Source of the DNA: Alternaria dauci
Lineage: Eukaryota > Ascomycota > Dothideomycetes > Pleosporales > Pleosporaceae
Length of the DNA stretch: 64,000 nt
Reading direction: 5' to 3'
Assembly: GCF_042100115.1 (NCBI RefSeq)
Contig: NC_091276.1
Span: 682,001-746,000 of the forward strand
Position numbers and translations under genes: made by a program
Notes under the pieces: generated by a model
What the model was told of the DNA's origin: nothing
The model's input: the letters and a program-made list of their open reading frames with translations, nothing else
The model's database searches: none
Shown here: positions 1 through 15,980 of the stretch, piece after piece
Position numbering within the stretch: position 1 is the stretch's first letter
How the letters are laid out: the number at the start of each line of letters is the position of its first letter

Positions 1-275
1 GCGCGCCCTGGTAACCAGACATCAGAAGCTGGAAGGCTTGGCTTCGTGCATTGTTTCAAGGAAGCTCCCCCAGCCACAACCACATACGCTGCAGCGCATC
101 ATCTTTCACCGCCGCAATCACCTCTCGATACGCTCTCACCTCCACCACCTGTCGTGGTTGCGCCAATCTTTTTCGCCCTCTATCGCAGCGCTCACAGCCC
201 CGATAACGATCGCTCCCCACAACAAAGGGCACTTGAAGGCAAGGCTGAGGCTCCGCTGCCCGAAACGAAAAAGAC

Positions 276-1506
276 ATGTCAAGATACGGCAAGTTCGATG
301 ACTTTTGTCGGGACACTGGAAACGAGTGGTCAACTCTGCCAGGTAAAACACCCCCGTGATGCCCATGTTGTTATTGTTCATGCTGACGCGCGACAGTATG
401 CTACGTATGTTGCGCTCGCTGCACCCCTTTGGCCGCCCATTGTTCGCCGACGCGACGCTAACCCATGCTCCACAGCTCTTCAACCCAGCTTCGACAATAG
501 ACGGCAATGGATGGCAGGACGGCTGCACCCTACAAGGCTTCTCTGTGGGTGGAGGTGATCGGCTGCGCAATCTGGGTACGAGGCATATGCGCATTGTGAG
601 GATGTTTTGCTCACACCACCAGGATCCATAATACTATGCGGCATTGCAATCCTCACCACCCTCTTCCTGCTATGGAGATCGCAAAGAAAGAAGGCTGCTG
701 TAGGGCGAAGGTGCGCAGTCATGCTCGCGCATTGAGAATGCACAACTAACGGCGCGCAGAGAAATGCAGCTCTTCCTCCTCGGCTACATTGTCATATCCA
801 TCTGCGAAATCTTTACCATTGGAGGATTCCCCCTCAATAGTACTGTGCGCATTGTATGTACTTGGTCCTGCATATCGGAATGCAGAGTCTAATCTCACTG
901 CAGGTCTTTGTCGCTATCCACGTCGCTGCCATCACCGCCACGTCCTGGATCCTCATGCTCAACGGCGCCGTCGGCTACCAACTACTTGACGACGGCACGG
1001 CAGTATCCATTGGTCTGCTCTTGATCTCGTCGCTCATCATTTTCATTGGCACCGGTTATATCGCCCTCGACACTGGACTCAGCTGGACGGGTTACTGGGA
1101 CGACACTCGCTTTGTGCCAAACCAAGCCTACGCGCTATACACCCTCTACCAACTCGTGCCGCTACTCTTCATTGTCATCTTCTTCTGTCTCGAGGCCTTC
1201 CTGGTGTTGCGCATTCTCGGCGAGCGCAAGCCAATGCGTAAGGAATTACCAAATCTCGTATACAGCTCGTACTAACTTGTTCCAGTCTATCTGCTTGCTG
1301 CTGCTCTCCTCTTTGCCATTGGCCAAGTCTTCCAATATGTCGTCAGCGTCCACATCTGCAACGGCTCCGACGGCAAGATCAACGGAGGCCTCTTTTCGAC
1401 CCTCTTCACTCTCCTGTCGGTAGTAATGATTTGGGTGTTCTGGTCGAGCATCACCGAAGACGACTGGCCCATGCCAACCGTCGCTGGGTCAGGCGCGTAC
1501 AACTAA
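276..1506 (+). CDS. Chs7-like chitin synthase export chaperone family protein
   Basis: Seven-exon model: 276-342, 397-404, 476-575, 623-710, 760-853, 904-1237, 1286-1506 (303 aa). It starts MSRYGKFDDFCRDTG, the usual opening of the Chs7 family, followed by several hydrophobic segments (around IILCGIAILTTLFLLW, MQLFLLGYIVISIC, VFVAIHVAAITATSWIL, ISSLIIFIGTGYIAL, LVPLLFIVIFFCLEAF, LLAAALLFAIGQVF and a last one before the SSITEDDWP tail). The WRSQRKKAAVGRREMQ loop matches the conserved cytosolic loop of the family. Chs7 proteins are polytopic ER membrane proteins that let chitin synthase III leave the ER. This copy belongs to a broader Chs7-like group, so the client is not certain. Exon 2 is only 8 nt, but it is needed to join the conserved N-terminus to the Cys-containing luminal segment in frame. 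Introns are 45-71 nt. Confidence 0.8.
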
Positions 1507-2109
1507 AAGTCGACCATCGTGGGTTGACTAGTAATCTGAAGGCTGTACAGACAGCGACGGCGTAATGTTCTTATGATGGCTTTTGCCCGGCATAGCGTAT
1601 ACCATTTTGGGGCTCCTTGGACGCGTTTGATGCGTCATGCTGACTTGTGCTACGATATACATAATGTTTGCTGAATGGATTCTATTGATATTCGAGACCC
1701 GTCTTCACATGCAAACCAGAAACCGTAAACATGAAAACGTGAGAGCGCGTCGAGCCTATCACGTGTGAGACACGCTTCCGCCTAGGTGGACCCAAGATCG
1801 TCAAGTGAACTCACCACCTTCGAAACACTCGGTGCCTGCCACAATTTGGTGAACCTGTAGCTGACGATGAGGAAGCTTGGACTAACCTCTTCCGTTGAAT
1901 CTGACACCATCCAACATTACATATGAAGCTTATTACATCATAACATCAGCCTTTTTTTGCGGCACACGACCGTACTTTGACGGACACCGAATCGCGCGCA
2001 TCGCCCACTTGGACTCGACACGTACAGCCTCACGTCCCAGCACGACTGCCACAGCTGCGCCCGCGCACCATCTATCGACCGCCGAACCCCGCAAACCCAC
2101 GCGCATACA
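1507..2109. other. Intergenic: Chs7-like 3' flank and SSL1 promoter
   Basis: No convincing coding region. A CACGTG hexamer lies at 1760-1765, about 350 bp upstream of the SSL1 start. The stretch before position 2109 is C/A-rich, as in other leaders of this window. Confidence 0.6.
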
Positions 2110-3609
2110 ATGGCCGACTCGGATTACGATTTCGAGGACGAGGTTTCCGACGATGAGTATGTCGGTACCAAGAGCGGTACTTCAAGCACACGCGCACAGT
2201 CTTCGGCGCCGGGCAAGAGGCGAAAAGTAGAGGCGCCTGTAAAGGAGCCACCAAAGCGACAGGCATGGGAAACAGAATACTCGCGGACGGTCCAGAAGAC
2301 AATAGAACCGGCAGACGATGGTACATTGGGGCAGAGCGTGCAAGAACGGGAAGAAGAGAGGAAGCGCAAGAGGTTACGAAAGGATACGAAACCTTTCCAG
2401 CGAGGCATCATACGTCACGTCGTCCTGGTGCTTGATCTGTCAGAGGGCATGACGGAAAAAGACATGCGGCCCAACCGATTCATCACCATGATAAATTACA
2501 CACAAGACTACATTCGCGAGTTCTTCGAGCAAAACCCGATATCGCAGATGAGCGTACTGGGCATGCACGATGGTGTCTGCATACGGGTCTCGGAGCTCTC
2601 AGGCAACCCAGCAGAACACGTCGCCGCGATACAGGGCCTGAGGAGTAAAGACGACGGCAAGGAGCCCAAAGGCGCGCCCAGTCTGCAGAACGCACTGGAA
2701 TTAGCAAGAGCAACACTATACCACACACCAAGCCACGGGACACGAGAGGTCATTGTCGTCTTCGGTAGCCTGTTAAGTTTAGATCCGGGAGACATACACC
2801 AGACCGTCAAAGCCTGCGTACGAGACCGAATACGTGTCAGCATAATCGGCATGGGCGCGCGCCTCAAGATCTGCACAGAAATCGTCACCCGGACAAACGC
2901 CGGTGATGAGTCCGAATACACAATCGCAACCGACCAGGAGATGCTCAAAGAGCTCCTCCTCGCCACTACAACACCCCCCGTAGTCCGTACGACAGCACCC
3001 GCAGTCGCAGCACCAGCCGCCCCGCAAGCCCCAGATCCATCCTCGGCCGCAGCACTCATGATGATGGGTTTCCCATCCCGTGTAGTAGAAGACCAACTAA
3101 CCATGTGCGCATGCCACGGCAACCTCACAATGGGAGGCTACACCTGCTCTCGCTGCAGCGCAAAAGTCTGCTCTTTACCCATTACCTGCCCTTCGTGCCA
3201 ACTCACGTTGCTCCTCTCCACACATCTCGCGCGATCCTACCACCACCTCTTCCCCCTCCGCAACTGGTCCACGGTATCCTGGTCGCGCGCCCGCGAGAAG
3301 GGAAGTAAGCAGTGCGTGGGCTGTCTGGCTTCCTTTAGCGACCCGCCAAATAGTAATAATGAAAGAAGTGAGGCGGAACAAGACAGCGAGGTCAACAAAG
3401 AGAAGAGGGACGACGAGGACAGCGAGGAGCAGAAGGCGTCTGAGAGTGGGAGGTATGAATGCAGGGCATGTGAAAGTCATTTTTGTATTGATTGCGATAT
3501 GTTTGCGCACATGGTCCTGCATAATTGTCCTGGGTGTCTGGGGAGACTGGATCCGGGGGCTGTTGCGCAGGCGGGTAGTGGAAATGGGGATGTTGAGATG
3601 ACAGGGTGA
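2110..3609 (+). CDS. SSL1: TFIIH core subunit Ssl1/p44
   Basis: Single-exon 499-aa protein. Ssl1 (human p44/GTF2H2) is a core TFIIH subunit that binds and stimulates the XPD/Rad3 helicase in promoter opening and nucleotide-excision repair. An acidic N-terminus (residues 1-60) precedes a basic stretch and a Ssl1-type von Willebrand A domain starting near residue 100 (RGIIRHVVLVLDLSEGM, then FFEQNPISQMSVLGMHDG), which is diagnostic. An Ala/Pro linker follows at about 290-315. The C-terminus has a C4 zinc finger (CACHG...YTCSRCSAKVCSLPITCPSC) and a TFIIH C1-like RING-type zinc domain (YECRACESHFCIDCDMF...HNCPGC). A charged insert (about 415-445, Asn/Glu/Lys-rich) separates the two zinc modules. 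The start follows a C-rich leader and agrees with the family N-terminus. No intron is needed. Confidence 0.95.
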   Translation: MADSDYDFEDEVSDDEYVGTKSGTSSTRAQSSAPGKRRKVEAPVKEPPKRQAWETEYSRTVQKTIEPADDGTLGQSVQEREEERKRKRLRKDTKPFQRGIIRHVVLVLDLSEGMTEKDMRPNRFITMINYTQDYIREFFEQNPISQMSVLGMHDGVCIRVSELSGNPAEHVAAIQGLRSKDDGKEPKGAPSLQNALELARATLYHTPSHGTREVIVVFGSLLSLDPGDIHQTVKACVRDRIRVSIIGMGARLKICTEIVTRTNAGDESEYTIATDQEMLKELLLATTTPPVVRTTAPAVAAPAAPQAPDPSSAAALMMMGFPSRVVEDQLTMCACHGNLTMGGYTCSRCSAKVCSLPITCPSCQLTLLLSTHLARSYHHLFPLRNWSTVSWSRAREKGSKQCVGCLASFSDPPNSNNERSEAEQDSEVNKEKRDDEDSEEQKASESGRYECRACESHFCIDCDMFAHMVLHNCPGCLGRLDPGAVAQAGSGNGDVEMTG

Positions 3610-4031
3610 GGAATGCTCGGTCTTCTTTGAGGGGTATGGGTCTGGTATGGAAGATTTAGACGTGGAGATATTTGGTAATGAACGATAGAATGTAGGGCGG
3701 ATACCCACTGCACTACGAATAGAGCGCAAGTCGTACTAGAAGGACAATGCTGTCAATTGTTTCTGCCTCGGGTCTATTGTGTTGCAAGTCCGAGATGTTG
3801 GATATGTCATTGGTCTCTTAGCAATTCGTTACGCATTCAGGCGCTTCTTTCGACAGTCTCTAGAAACGAATTCCCGTTAGGTTATACTTTGGGAACGGAC
3901 ATCTCTACATCCCAATGCCGAAGATTGACCCCGCGACGCGAACGTGGGGCAAATCACCCCGAACTCCACAACGCGCATCTTACATCAAGACACTTGTCTA
4001 CGTTACAAGCTTTCTTCTTATATCTAGTTAC
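3610..4031. other. Intergenic: SSL1 3' flank and FAH-gene promoter
   Basis: No gene seen. The frame of the next gene stays open upstream to an ATG at 3915, but the residues encoded between 3915 and 4031 do not resemble the family. Confidence 0.5.
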
Positions 4032-5143
4032 ATGTTTGTTAGACCTCTTGTACGCTGCACACGAACTATTGCTACATTATCTAGGTTGACTTGTTTCGTC
4101 CCAAGGTCACAGTCGTCATTCTTACCATTCCGAGTGAACTGCTTCAGCACAACAACAAGAGCAATGTCGGCATTTGAGCGATTGATCCGTTTCGAGGACA
4201 AAGATGGGAAGACAGTATATGGCAATCTCGAAAAGGAAGTTCCGACGAGAGAGATTGAGGGGAGCAGCGTAGAAGTTCTGGAAGGAGATGTCAAGAGTGG
4301 GTTCAAGAAGACAGGTCAGAAGACTACTGTTGGGAAGGTATGTGTTCACATGTCCAAAGAAAAAAAAGCCCAGAACAGTTGGAGAGAGCTGACAAGAAAA
4401 CACCCTAGCTCCTATGCCCTCTCCCAACCACAAACATCATCCTCTGCGTCGGCCTCAACTACCGCCGCCACGCCGAAGAATGCAACCTTCAAATCCCTTC
4501 CAACCCCGCCATCTTCACTAAGCCGTCGGACGCGCTCGCGGGTCCCCTAGAAGAAATCCCCATCCACCCCTCCTGCCAATCCCAACTAGACTACGAAGGC
4601 GAGCTAACCCTCGTCATCTCCAAGGACTGCAAGAACATTGCCGCAAAAGACTACGCCGACTACCTCCTCGGGTACACAATCTCAAACGACGTCTCGGCAC
4701 GCAACTACCAGATGCCAGCCTCTGTGTCGGGCGGCCAGTTTGGATACGCAAAGTCGTTTGATAAGTTTGCGCCCGTGGGGCCGTGTATTGTGTCGCCGGA
4801 GGTGATTCCGGATCCGCAGAAGTTGAGGTATTGGACCAAGGTTAATGGGGAGAAGAGGCAGGAGACGGGGACGGATGATATGATTTTTAAGGTGGGAGAG
4901 GTGTTGGAGCATTTGAGTCGGGGGACAACGTTGAGGGCTGGGACTGTGATTTTGACGGTAAGTCGAGATTGGTCGAGATGTAGAGGGGATATATGCTGAC
5001 TTTGTGTTTTTTTAATCTGACAGGGGACGCCGAGTGGTGTCGGATTGTTCATGGAACCGCAGGGTTTCTTGAAGGATGGGGATGAGGTGGAGGTGTATGT
5101 TGAGGGCATCGGGAGTATCATCAACAAGATGAGGTTTGAGTAA
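4032..5143 (+). CDS. Fumarylacetoacetate hydrolase family protein, possibly dual-targeted
   Basis: Three exons: 4032-4337, 4409-4957, 5024-5143. Length is 324 aa from ATG 4032 or 280 aa from ATG 4164 (MSAFERLIRF). The FAH fold is clear: an N-terminal small domain, then CVGLNYRRHAEEC, the metal-site region LDYEGELTLVISKDC, the segment GYTISNDVSARNYQ, and the C-terminal GTPSGVG motif. Members hydrolyse or decarboxylate beta-diketo acids (acylpyruvases, oxaloacetate decarboxylases such as FAHD1); the exact substrate cannot be read from sequence. Between 4032 and 4164 the frame encodes about 44 residues rich in Arg, Ser and Thr with no acidic residue, ending RVNCFSTTTRAM, which looks like a mitochondrial presequence. 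The upstream start is therefore taken as the extent, with the internal ATG as a probable cytosolic alternative. Introns of 71 and 66 nt have clean GT-AG ends. Confidence 0.85.
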
Positions 5144-5648
5144 GTGGTCAAGTTGTGACTTGGATCGGCATCCGTAGATTTTCTGTAGAGTGTACTACTT
5201 TTGCAGCGTGTTGTACCCACGAATTGGCTTTGAGATTGCTCCAATTTACCGTTTGGGCATTATGCTGTTCTTTTTGTAAGTGGACACAGTGAAAGTGGAC
5301 AGACGCGGAATTATTCGATAGAGAGTCAACTGAACCTGGATGCTTAGAAGCCGATACACGTAAAGAAGACATGACCGCGAAATTCAATAAATGTACCAAG
5401 CTTATAATGTTCTTTCTCACTTGGTGGTATTGGGTTCATGCTCAGAGGCAGAGGGCGTGCGTCATGCCCACGAGACGCTAGTGCCCACGCTAATTTCGCA
5501 GTTACGTTGATGGCAGGCGACCAAGTACCCGATCCATCAGCTTTGAAACAGCACAACGAAAGAACCCAACTCCATCTCCCTTTTTAGACACGCGACCTAC
5601 GTGTAGAAGCCACGCGAATCACCAACGCCACCAAAACAAATCACAACA
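5144..5648. other. Intergenic: FAH 3' flank and YAG7 promoter
   Basis: Nothing coding is recognised. The last 60 bases before 5649 are an A/C-rich leader typical of fungal 5' UTRs. Confidence 0.5.
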
Positions 5649-7226
5649 ATGGCCTCGGAAGTAGTCAACAAGCTGCAGAACCTCGTCACAGGGGAGTCGA
5701 AGAGCGCTCGCAAGAAGAAGGCCAAGCAAGAGGGGGCCACGGCAGTGCCAGCAGCGCCCGAGCAGACCAACTCTGAGGCTGGCGCAGGCGGCTCCAACCC
5801 CGCTGGCAAGGCCAATGGATCCGACAGCGACAACTCGTACCTCCGCGAGGTTCAGAAGTAAGTCGCAGCGCCATGCATCGTGCTTCAGACACCATGGTTA
5901 CACCATTCAAATGGGTCACTTACTAAGACGCGCGCGCAGGAACATCCGCAACATCAACAAGAAGCTGGTGAGACGACAGCCCCTTTCACCTTTTACCCCG
6001 CATACCCTAGCTTACACAGTGTCTGCAGAGCGCGACCCAGAAGGTCGACTCCATAATCGCAGCGAACCCCGGCGTCTCCCTCGATGACCTCCTCGCCTCC
6101 AAGAAGATCAACGCCGACCAGAAAGCCCAAGCCGAGAGGAAACCCGGTCTCCAGGCCCAGCTTGCGCAGTACGAAGAACAATACACCAACTACAAAAAGT
6201 ACGGCGATGAGCTCGAGGCCAAGTTTGCGCGCGAGAAGGAGGTCCTGTCCAAGTCACACTCGTCGGAGCTGGAGACATTGAGGGGTACCATCAAAGCCGA
6301 GGCACAACTCGAGCAGCAGAAGATCGTCAAGGAGAAGTTGCTGACATTGTCTCGCTTCTTGAGGGCTGCCGCTGCTCGTCGTCAACTTGAGGACGATGAC
6401 TCTGACCTCACCAAGGCTTTCGAGGGCGCTCTCCTCCAGGTCTATGGAGGAGATGCCGGCGCTGTCATGGCCGCGGAGAAGCTGATCGACGGTGCGGAAG
6501 AAGGAGTACCATCCACTGAGGGTGTGGTACTGAGCGTTACCTGTGAGTTCAAAAGAACACATTGAGTGCGTCGCTTTAGACTGATTTCCTCTAGACTCCC
6601 AGGTCAAGCAAGCAGCACTCGACGAAGCTCCATTCGCGGCTGAAGAAGCTTGGGTCGATGACGTCGCACAGTCCCAAGCAGCCGCCCCGGAGACTGAGGC
6701 TGTCTCCGACCCAACCATCGCCAACGCTACTCTCACTGAGATGGATGCCGGCGCGAAGCCTCTCAACGAAACCACAACCGACGCCTCAGCTGCACCGGCG
6801 GCTTCTGGTGTCGGATCCGAGTCTGCCAACGCTGCTGCAGAGGCTCAATGGGACAAGCAGGCTACCAGCGGTGATGACCCGCTCACCGAGTCCTTCGAGA
6901 TGGTACCGCGAGACCCCGCCGAGACCGAGACACCACACGCCGGTGCTGCCGTGACTAGCACCCAGAGCTGGGCCGACGATACCCCCGACCCAAGCGCGGC
7001 ACCTGCCACTGCTACTCCCGCTGATGATGGCTTCTCTCAAGTTCAGCACAACCGCGGCGGCCGAGGACGAGGCGGATACCTAGGTGGTGAGCGGGGTGGG
7101 TACCGTGGCAGGGGTCGAGGCGGTCCTCGGGGTGATTTCCGCGGTGGTCGTGGACGCGGCCGTGGAGAGTTCCGGGGTGGGCGCGGCGGTTTCCGCGGCG
7201 CTCCCCGTGGAGGAGAATCGTTGTAA
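5649..7226 (+). CDS. YAG7: Yag7-like protein with C-terminal RGG box
   Basis: Four exons: 5649-5857, 5940-5967, 6029-6542, 6595-7226 (460 aa). The N-terminus has a basic KSARKKKAKQ segment and an Ala/Ser-rich stretch. Then come EVQKNIRNINKKLSATQ and a long alpha-helical, coiled-coil-like region (QAQLAQYEEQYTNYKKYGDE...) that resembles the dimerisation region of fungal Yag7 proteins. The middle is low-complexity Ala/Thr/Pro/Glu. The last 65 residues form an RGG/GRG repeat tail (GGRGRGGYLGGERGGYRGRG...), a usual RNA-binding and arginine-methylation platform. Yeast Yag7 is a ribosome/mRNA-associated protein of poorly defined function, so an RNA or translation role is inferred. Exon 2 is only 28 nt; it sits between introns of 82 and 61 nt and keeps the conserved NIRNINKKL motif intact. 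Confidence 0.75.
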
Positions 7227-8967
7227 AGTCGATTACCACTTCCTGCAAAATGATCAGCACTTTTGGGGAACACTGATTGTGTAAGCAATCTCTGGCATAC
7301 CATCTGGAGCATCTGATCAGATGAAATAATGAAAGAGCTGGCAAGCCAATTGTGTTTAGTAGCATAGCATCGGTGCATAGGATCAACATTTTCTCGGGTA
7401 TGGGACGCTGTACTATATTCTGGGTTTATGATCTGGCGCTTAATGAATGGCTTGTACAACATTGATTCTTCTTACTCTGAGTGATTGTCTTCACGTTTTC
7501 TATTGCGTCACTGTCGCTAAGGGATGGACATTGGTCTAGAGCTCAGACACGACAAGGGATGACGATGACTGAACGGCTGCCCCTGGCAGTAGCCGCGTGT
7601 CGATCCGGGGAATTTTCATGGGGGCATGCGCTGGCTCGTCATGTTCTCCGATTGGCGAGTGGAGTACGAAGTGTCGGTGTGGAGGTGCCACGCTCCCGCT
7701 GTCCTACTATCGTGATTATGCTGGAGAGAACATGAGGGATCATATCTCTGCTTGTGCACTTCCCTTTCTGGAGCATCTATGGCTAGGTTCTCTCTGATTT
7801 ATCTGCGCTGTTGCTTTGCTTCAATGGACCACACTGAGACGACTTTCAAACAAGACATCCGTATTTCGCTGGTTGTCCTACACGACACGAGCATCTCAAC
7901 TATCAATCTGAGCACCTCGACTTGTGGGGCGAGTTGCATTGAGGCTGTGCAGGTACTCTGACTTCACTGTCGCAGTGAGCTGTCCACACGTTGCACTACA
8001 TGCCAGCGTCAACCACAGTGACGTACGGCACTGCAACAGCAGGTCCGCATAACTCTGGAAAGTGCATGACCATATGACTTATTCTCTTCCTCGATACCAG
8101 CCGTCTCGGCTTCCCATGTTGGTAGTGAGGCGCGGCCTTATTCATCCACATAGCGGCGTGATGCACGAACTAGCGGGTCTTTGCAGCCGTTTGGATAGCG
8201 CCAGCTAAAAAAGCTTAGCCCCACAACTCCGTAGACTATGTTTCATGTACGATCTACTCTGGACTTTTCTTCTCCTGTGGCTGTATGGCAGAACGGCGCG
8301 CCGAAGGGACGGAGTGTCTGTCTCTTGGAGCAAGACGGAAACCTGAAAATCTGAGTACATGCTCAAGTGAGTTCGGTGAGTGTATCCATCTCGACTTGTT
8401 GCGTTGGCGATCGCATGGTGGACGGGTGGGAAGCAAGGGGAGGATCTGATAAGATGAGATCTGAAGATGTGGCCTGGATGACGTGCATATCAGGTAAGGC
8501 GCACAACACCTAGCGCGTGTCGCGCGTAGGAGTAGACGCGAAACAACAGCACTCTGAGTGTAGGCAATTCGCTCATAGCATATGATTATCGTAAGCACAG
8601 AGAATGCGCAGCGTATTGCAGCTGGAGGGGTTTTAGCAGATGCAGCCTGGTGTTGTCGCAACTGCCCATTATCAGGCGATGAGTGACAGGGGTGGTTGCG
8701 CTTAACGCCTAGCGCAGACCCACGACCTGCAACCTCCTCACCCTCGCCTTCGCACCTCCCCCAGCGTCATCTAGCGACTACTACCCCCAACGCCTGCAAT
8801 ACCGCCTATCGACGAAACTAGACGCCTTGTAGACCTCCTGCGCTGCCGGCAAAATTGTTGCGATACTAATAGATCAACGCGCGCCCGCTCTGGCGGAGAA
8901 GCGACGCATGGCAACAGCTCCACGGCCCCTCTGAGACACTACAACTCGAGCAACAACTACGTTCACT
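7227..8967. other. Intergenic, 1.7 kb
   Basis: Neither strand has an ORF with a recognisable domain or with consistent splice signals. The last 250 bases (about 8,710-8,967) are C/A-rich and look like the promoter and leader of the demethylase gene. Confidence 0.5.
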
Positions 8968-13264
<4,297 letters not shown>

Positions 13265-15980
13265 AGGGATGAGATATGCATATATACATAGCGGCGTTTT
13301 GGTGGGGCGAAATGTATTGTAACGACCATGTATGATTATCACAAGGGTAGCTTAGGCGTTTTCGAAGGGGGTACTGGCACGGTTTGCCATGGTTTCGTTT
13401 TTAGTACAACACGATCTGGACGGAATATGATAATGGTTCTGGCTCAAGTTCTTTTCATGGTTCTGTGGTTCTATGTAGTCTAAAGGATGGCATGCTTTTA
13501 CTTGCTCTGCAGCCCAAGTGAACAAGACTACTTCGAGAATAGTGGTATGTGAACTCGTCACTCTAAACGCGCTGTACGCAAATGGTCGTATGAAACGGGC
13601 TAGATTGACCAAATGCGAAAAACGATAACAAGCAGGTCATGTAAGTAGACCAAAAAACCAACAGGTTGGGCTGTTTTACGATGCGTCGTATGGCAGTGTA
13701 GTTTTTGATCACTACACAATCTTGCCACCAGTCCCAGCTAGACTAATGACTTGTCGCAGAGAATTTGATGGCAACAGCACCTCGGCATGTTGTATACTTC
13801 CACGACACTGTCAATCTCAAGAACTACCACTGACAACGCACCTAAAGTGCGGACACAGAGTTATTGACCTAGTGCAAAAGCGTCATGTATCGTGCGGGTT
13901 TGGTGGCAAAAGTCTATATCGCAGCGTTGAGAACGGTGTTGAGGGTCTGCGTAAGAGTGAAGTTGTATAAACTGCTGCTGGGAAATTGCGCTGGTCTATG
14001 AAGAAGGTTCTGGATCGTAGTCGTGAATCTGCCAAAATTTAGAATGCTACGCAATCCGCAGCCTCTTATGTAATGTAGATATGCCGGAGCAGATATCCGC
14101 TTTTGATTATCGTTTTTTGCGCTAGATAGTCGTTCTGTCGGGGCATGCTTATGTAGGTGCCGATGCCGTAGATGCTATTGGACGTGATCGTGTTCGTGCT
14201 CCACAGGCCGTATACGAAGGGACTTGTATTCTGTGCTGCCAGAACGGGTGTTAGTCGACAAATTTGGAGCGATTCCGTCCGACACGTTAAAGGAGGTGGC
14301 GTCTTTATATTTGTGAAGTGGTCTGTTCTCGTCGCCGCTACTCCTTTGTGTTACTCTGCCGGTTTCTGCCAACCGCGTCTTGCCACAGCACGTGTCGAGT
14401 AGAACGAGTTCTAGGTTTCGTGACGAATGCGACCGGAGAAGAAGCTGCAATTGCCTTTGGCATTTCGGAGCATCTTGCTGGCATTATCGCTGAATGACAT
14501 CAACGAGAAGTCGAGAATTCAAAAGCACATGATATGTAGATGCGATCTCAGAGTCGACGGCCTTGAGACGTTGGAGGAAGAAGAAAGTGTACGAACAAGG
14601 CAGACTCCTTACAATCTGACAGATGAACAACGGGTCGACGGTAGGAAGCGAACCTTGGCCGGTTTAGCCGTTGCTTGTTTCTTCTGTTTCCGGCCGCTAA
14701 AGTTCCTTGGGTCGGAAATGAAGGCCCGTGTGGCATGTAAGCGACATTGAGACAGGAGACCCACTTGGACAACACAAAACATCTGTGGAGTTCTCCTGGG
14801 CGGCATTGATCTCGCACGAAGGAAGGTACTAGAAGTCAGTCATCGATCGAGCTCTTACTCGTTTTGAAGGCCGTTGTACTTGGATCCGTGGGGAAGTGCG
14901 TAGGTACGACGAAGTGTTCCGTGGACTTGTCGAAGCTTATGATACGGCTCTCGACTGAATGAGTAAACATACTGTACACCGTGTTTCGCACGAATTGATG
15001 CCGTCACCAAGCGCCTGGAAGTGTCATGCCCGCAGTGGAGGCGCGCGCTGTCGCCGACCCACAAGAAAGGAGGCGTGAAACGATGAGAGTCGGAAGCGAA
15101 CCATACGGAAACAAGGCGTGGAGGCGATCATCGCAGCTACGGAAACGTCTGATACAAGTTAATGTATGTGAGGAGCAAAGGGGAGCGCCTTGCCGTTTTT
15201 CCGTTTTCACATTCATGCTGCTTGACTACGGCAGATTTGGTGACGCGTAGACGTCGTTCGTCGCGCGCGCTGAGTCTAAGCGAGTCGAGACAATTCTGGT
15301 GCTGCGGGCGGGACGAGTCATACAGTACCTCGGCAGCTCGTCTCTTACCACACCACTATACACCTCAACTAACAAGTAGTGAACAAACATCCGTCGTACG
15401 TATACAGTGTGCACATTGAAGCTCTGAATTCGAGACTGCACTGCCCTGCCAGATACCACGACTATGACGTGATGCTTGCTATAGCACCTGCTCAATCCTG
15501 AACTCCGTCACGTTTCAACTCTGAAAGATGCCTGCGTCGATCAGGAACACCATGCCGAGAATTGTTTACCGCCAGGATCAAACGCCACTCCGTGAAACAA
15601 GCAATGCCATGACAAGTGACAAGTCCACATCTTGAGCATCGAATACCCCAGCTCCACAGCCCTGAAGCATTGTACACGGTGTAGGGACGGCAACAGTTCC
15701 CTTTCTGTCAGTTCCACTCCTTTCATCTGACACAGGCACACAACGATGCGCCATTTCCGACATGGTAGCATTTGAGTATAAGTATACCTTGCGCCCAACA
15801 ATGTAAAATTCCTCACCACCACAATCATTCAGTCCGTCGACATTCGCTCACTACACATTCATTCTTTTTCAAACGCTTGAAGCGTCTCACATTCTTTACA
15901 ATCTTCGTTGATCGATCTCGAAGTATCTTTTTGAACACCAACCTTTTCGTCAAAACCAGACTTTCCAACACACCAACAAA
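13265..15980. other. Intergenic, 2.7 kb, upstream of the LPMO gene
   Basis: No ORF here shows a domain or plausible splicing. The distal part is unremarkable. The proximal 200 bases carry a TATA-like element and a long pyrimidine/A-rich leader ending in CACCAACAAAATG, a strong fungal start context for the LPMO gene. Confidence 0.5.
15775..15786 (+). promoter_or_regulatory. TATA-like element of the AA9 gene
   Basis: The sequence GAGTATAAGTATAC lies about 200 bp upstream of the LPMO ATG, ahead of a CT-rich leader. That spacing would give a 5' UTR of about 160-170 nt. It is assigned from sequence and position only. Confidence 0.4.

Noticed and set aside
2508..3128. 206-codon ORF antisense to SSL1
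   Set aside because: Lies wholly opposite the conserved Ssl1 coding region and its product has no domain; a shadow of codon bias.
3915..4031. Further upstream ATG for the FAH-family gene at 3915
   Set aside because: The added residues lack targeting character and family similarity; ATG 4032 gives a cleaner presequence.
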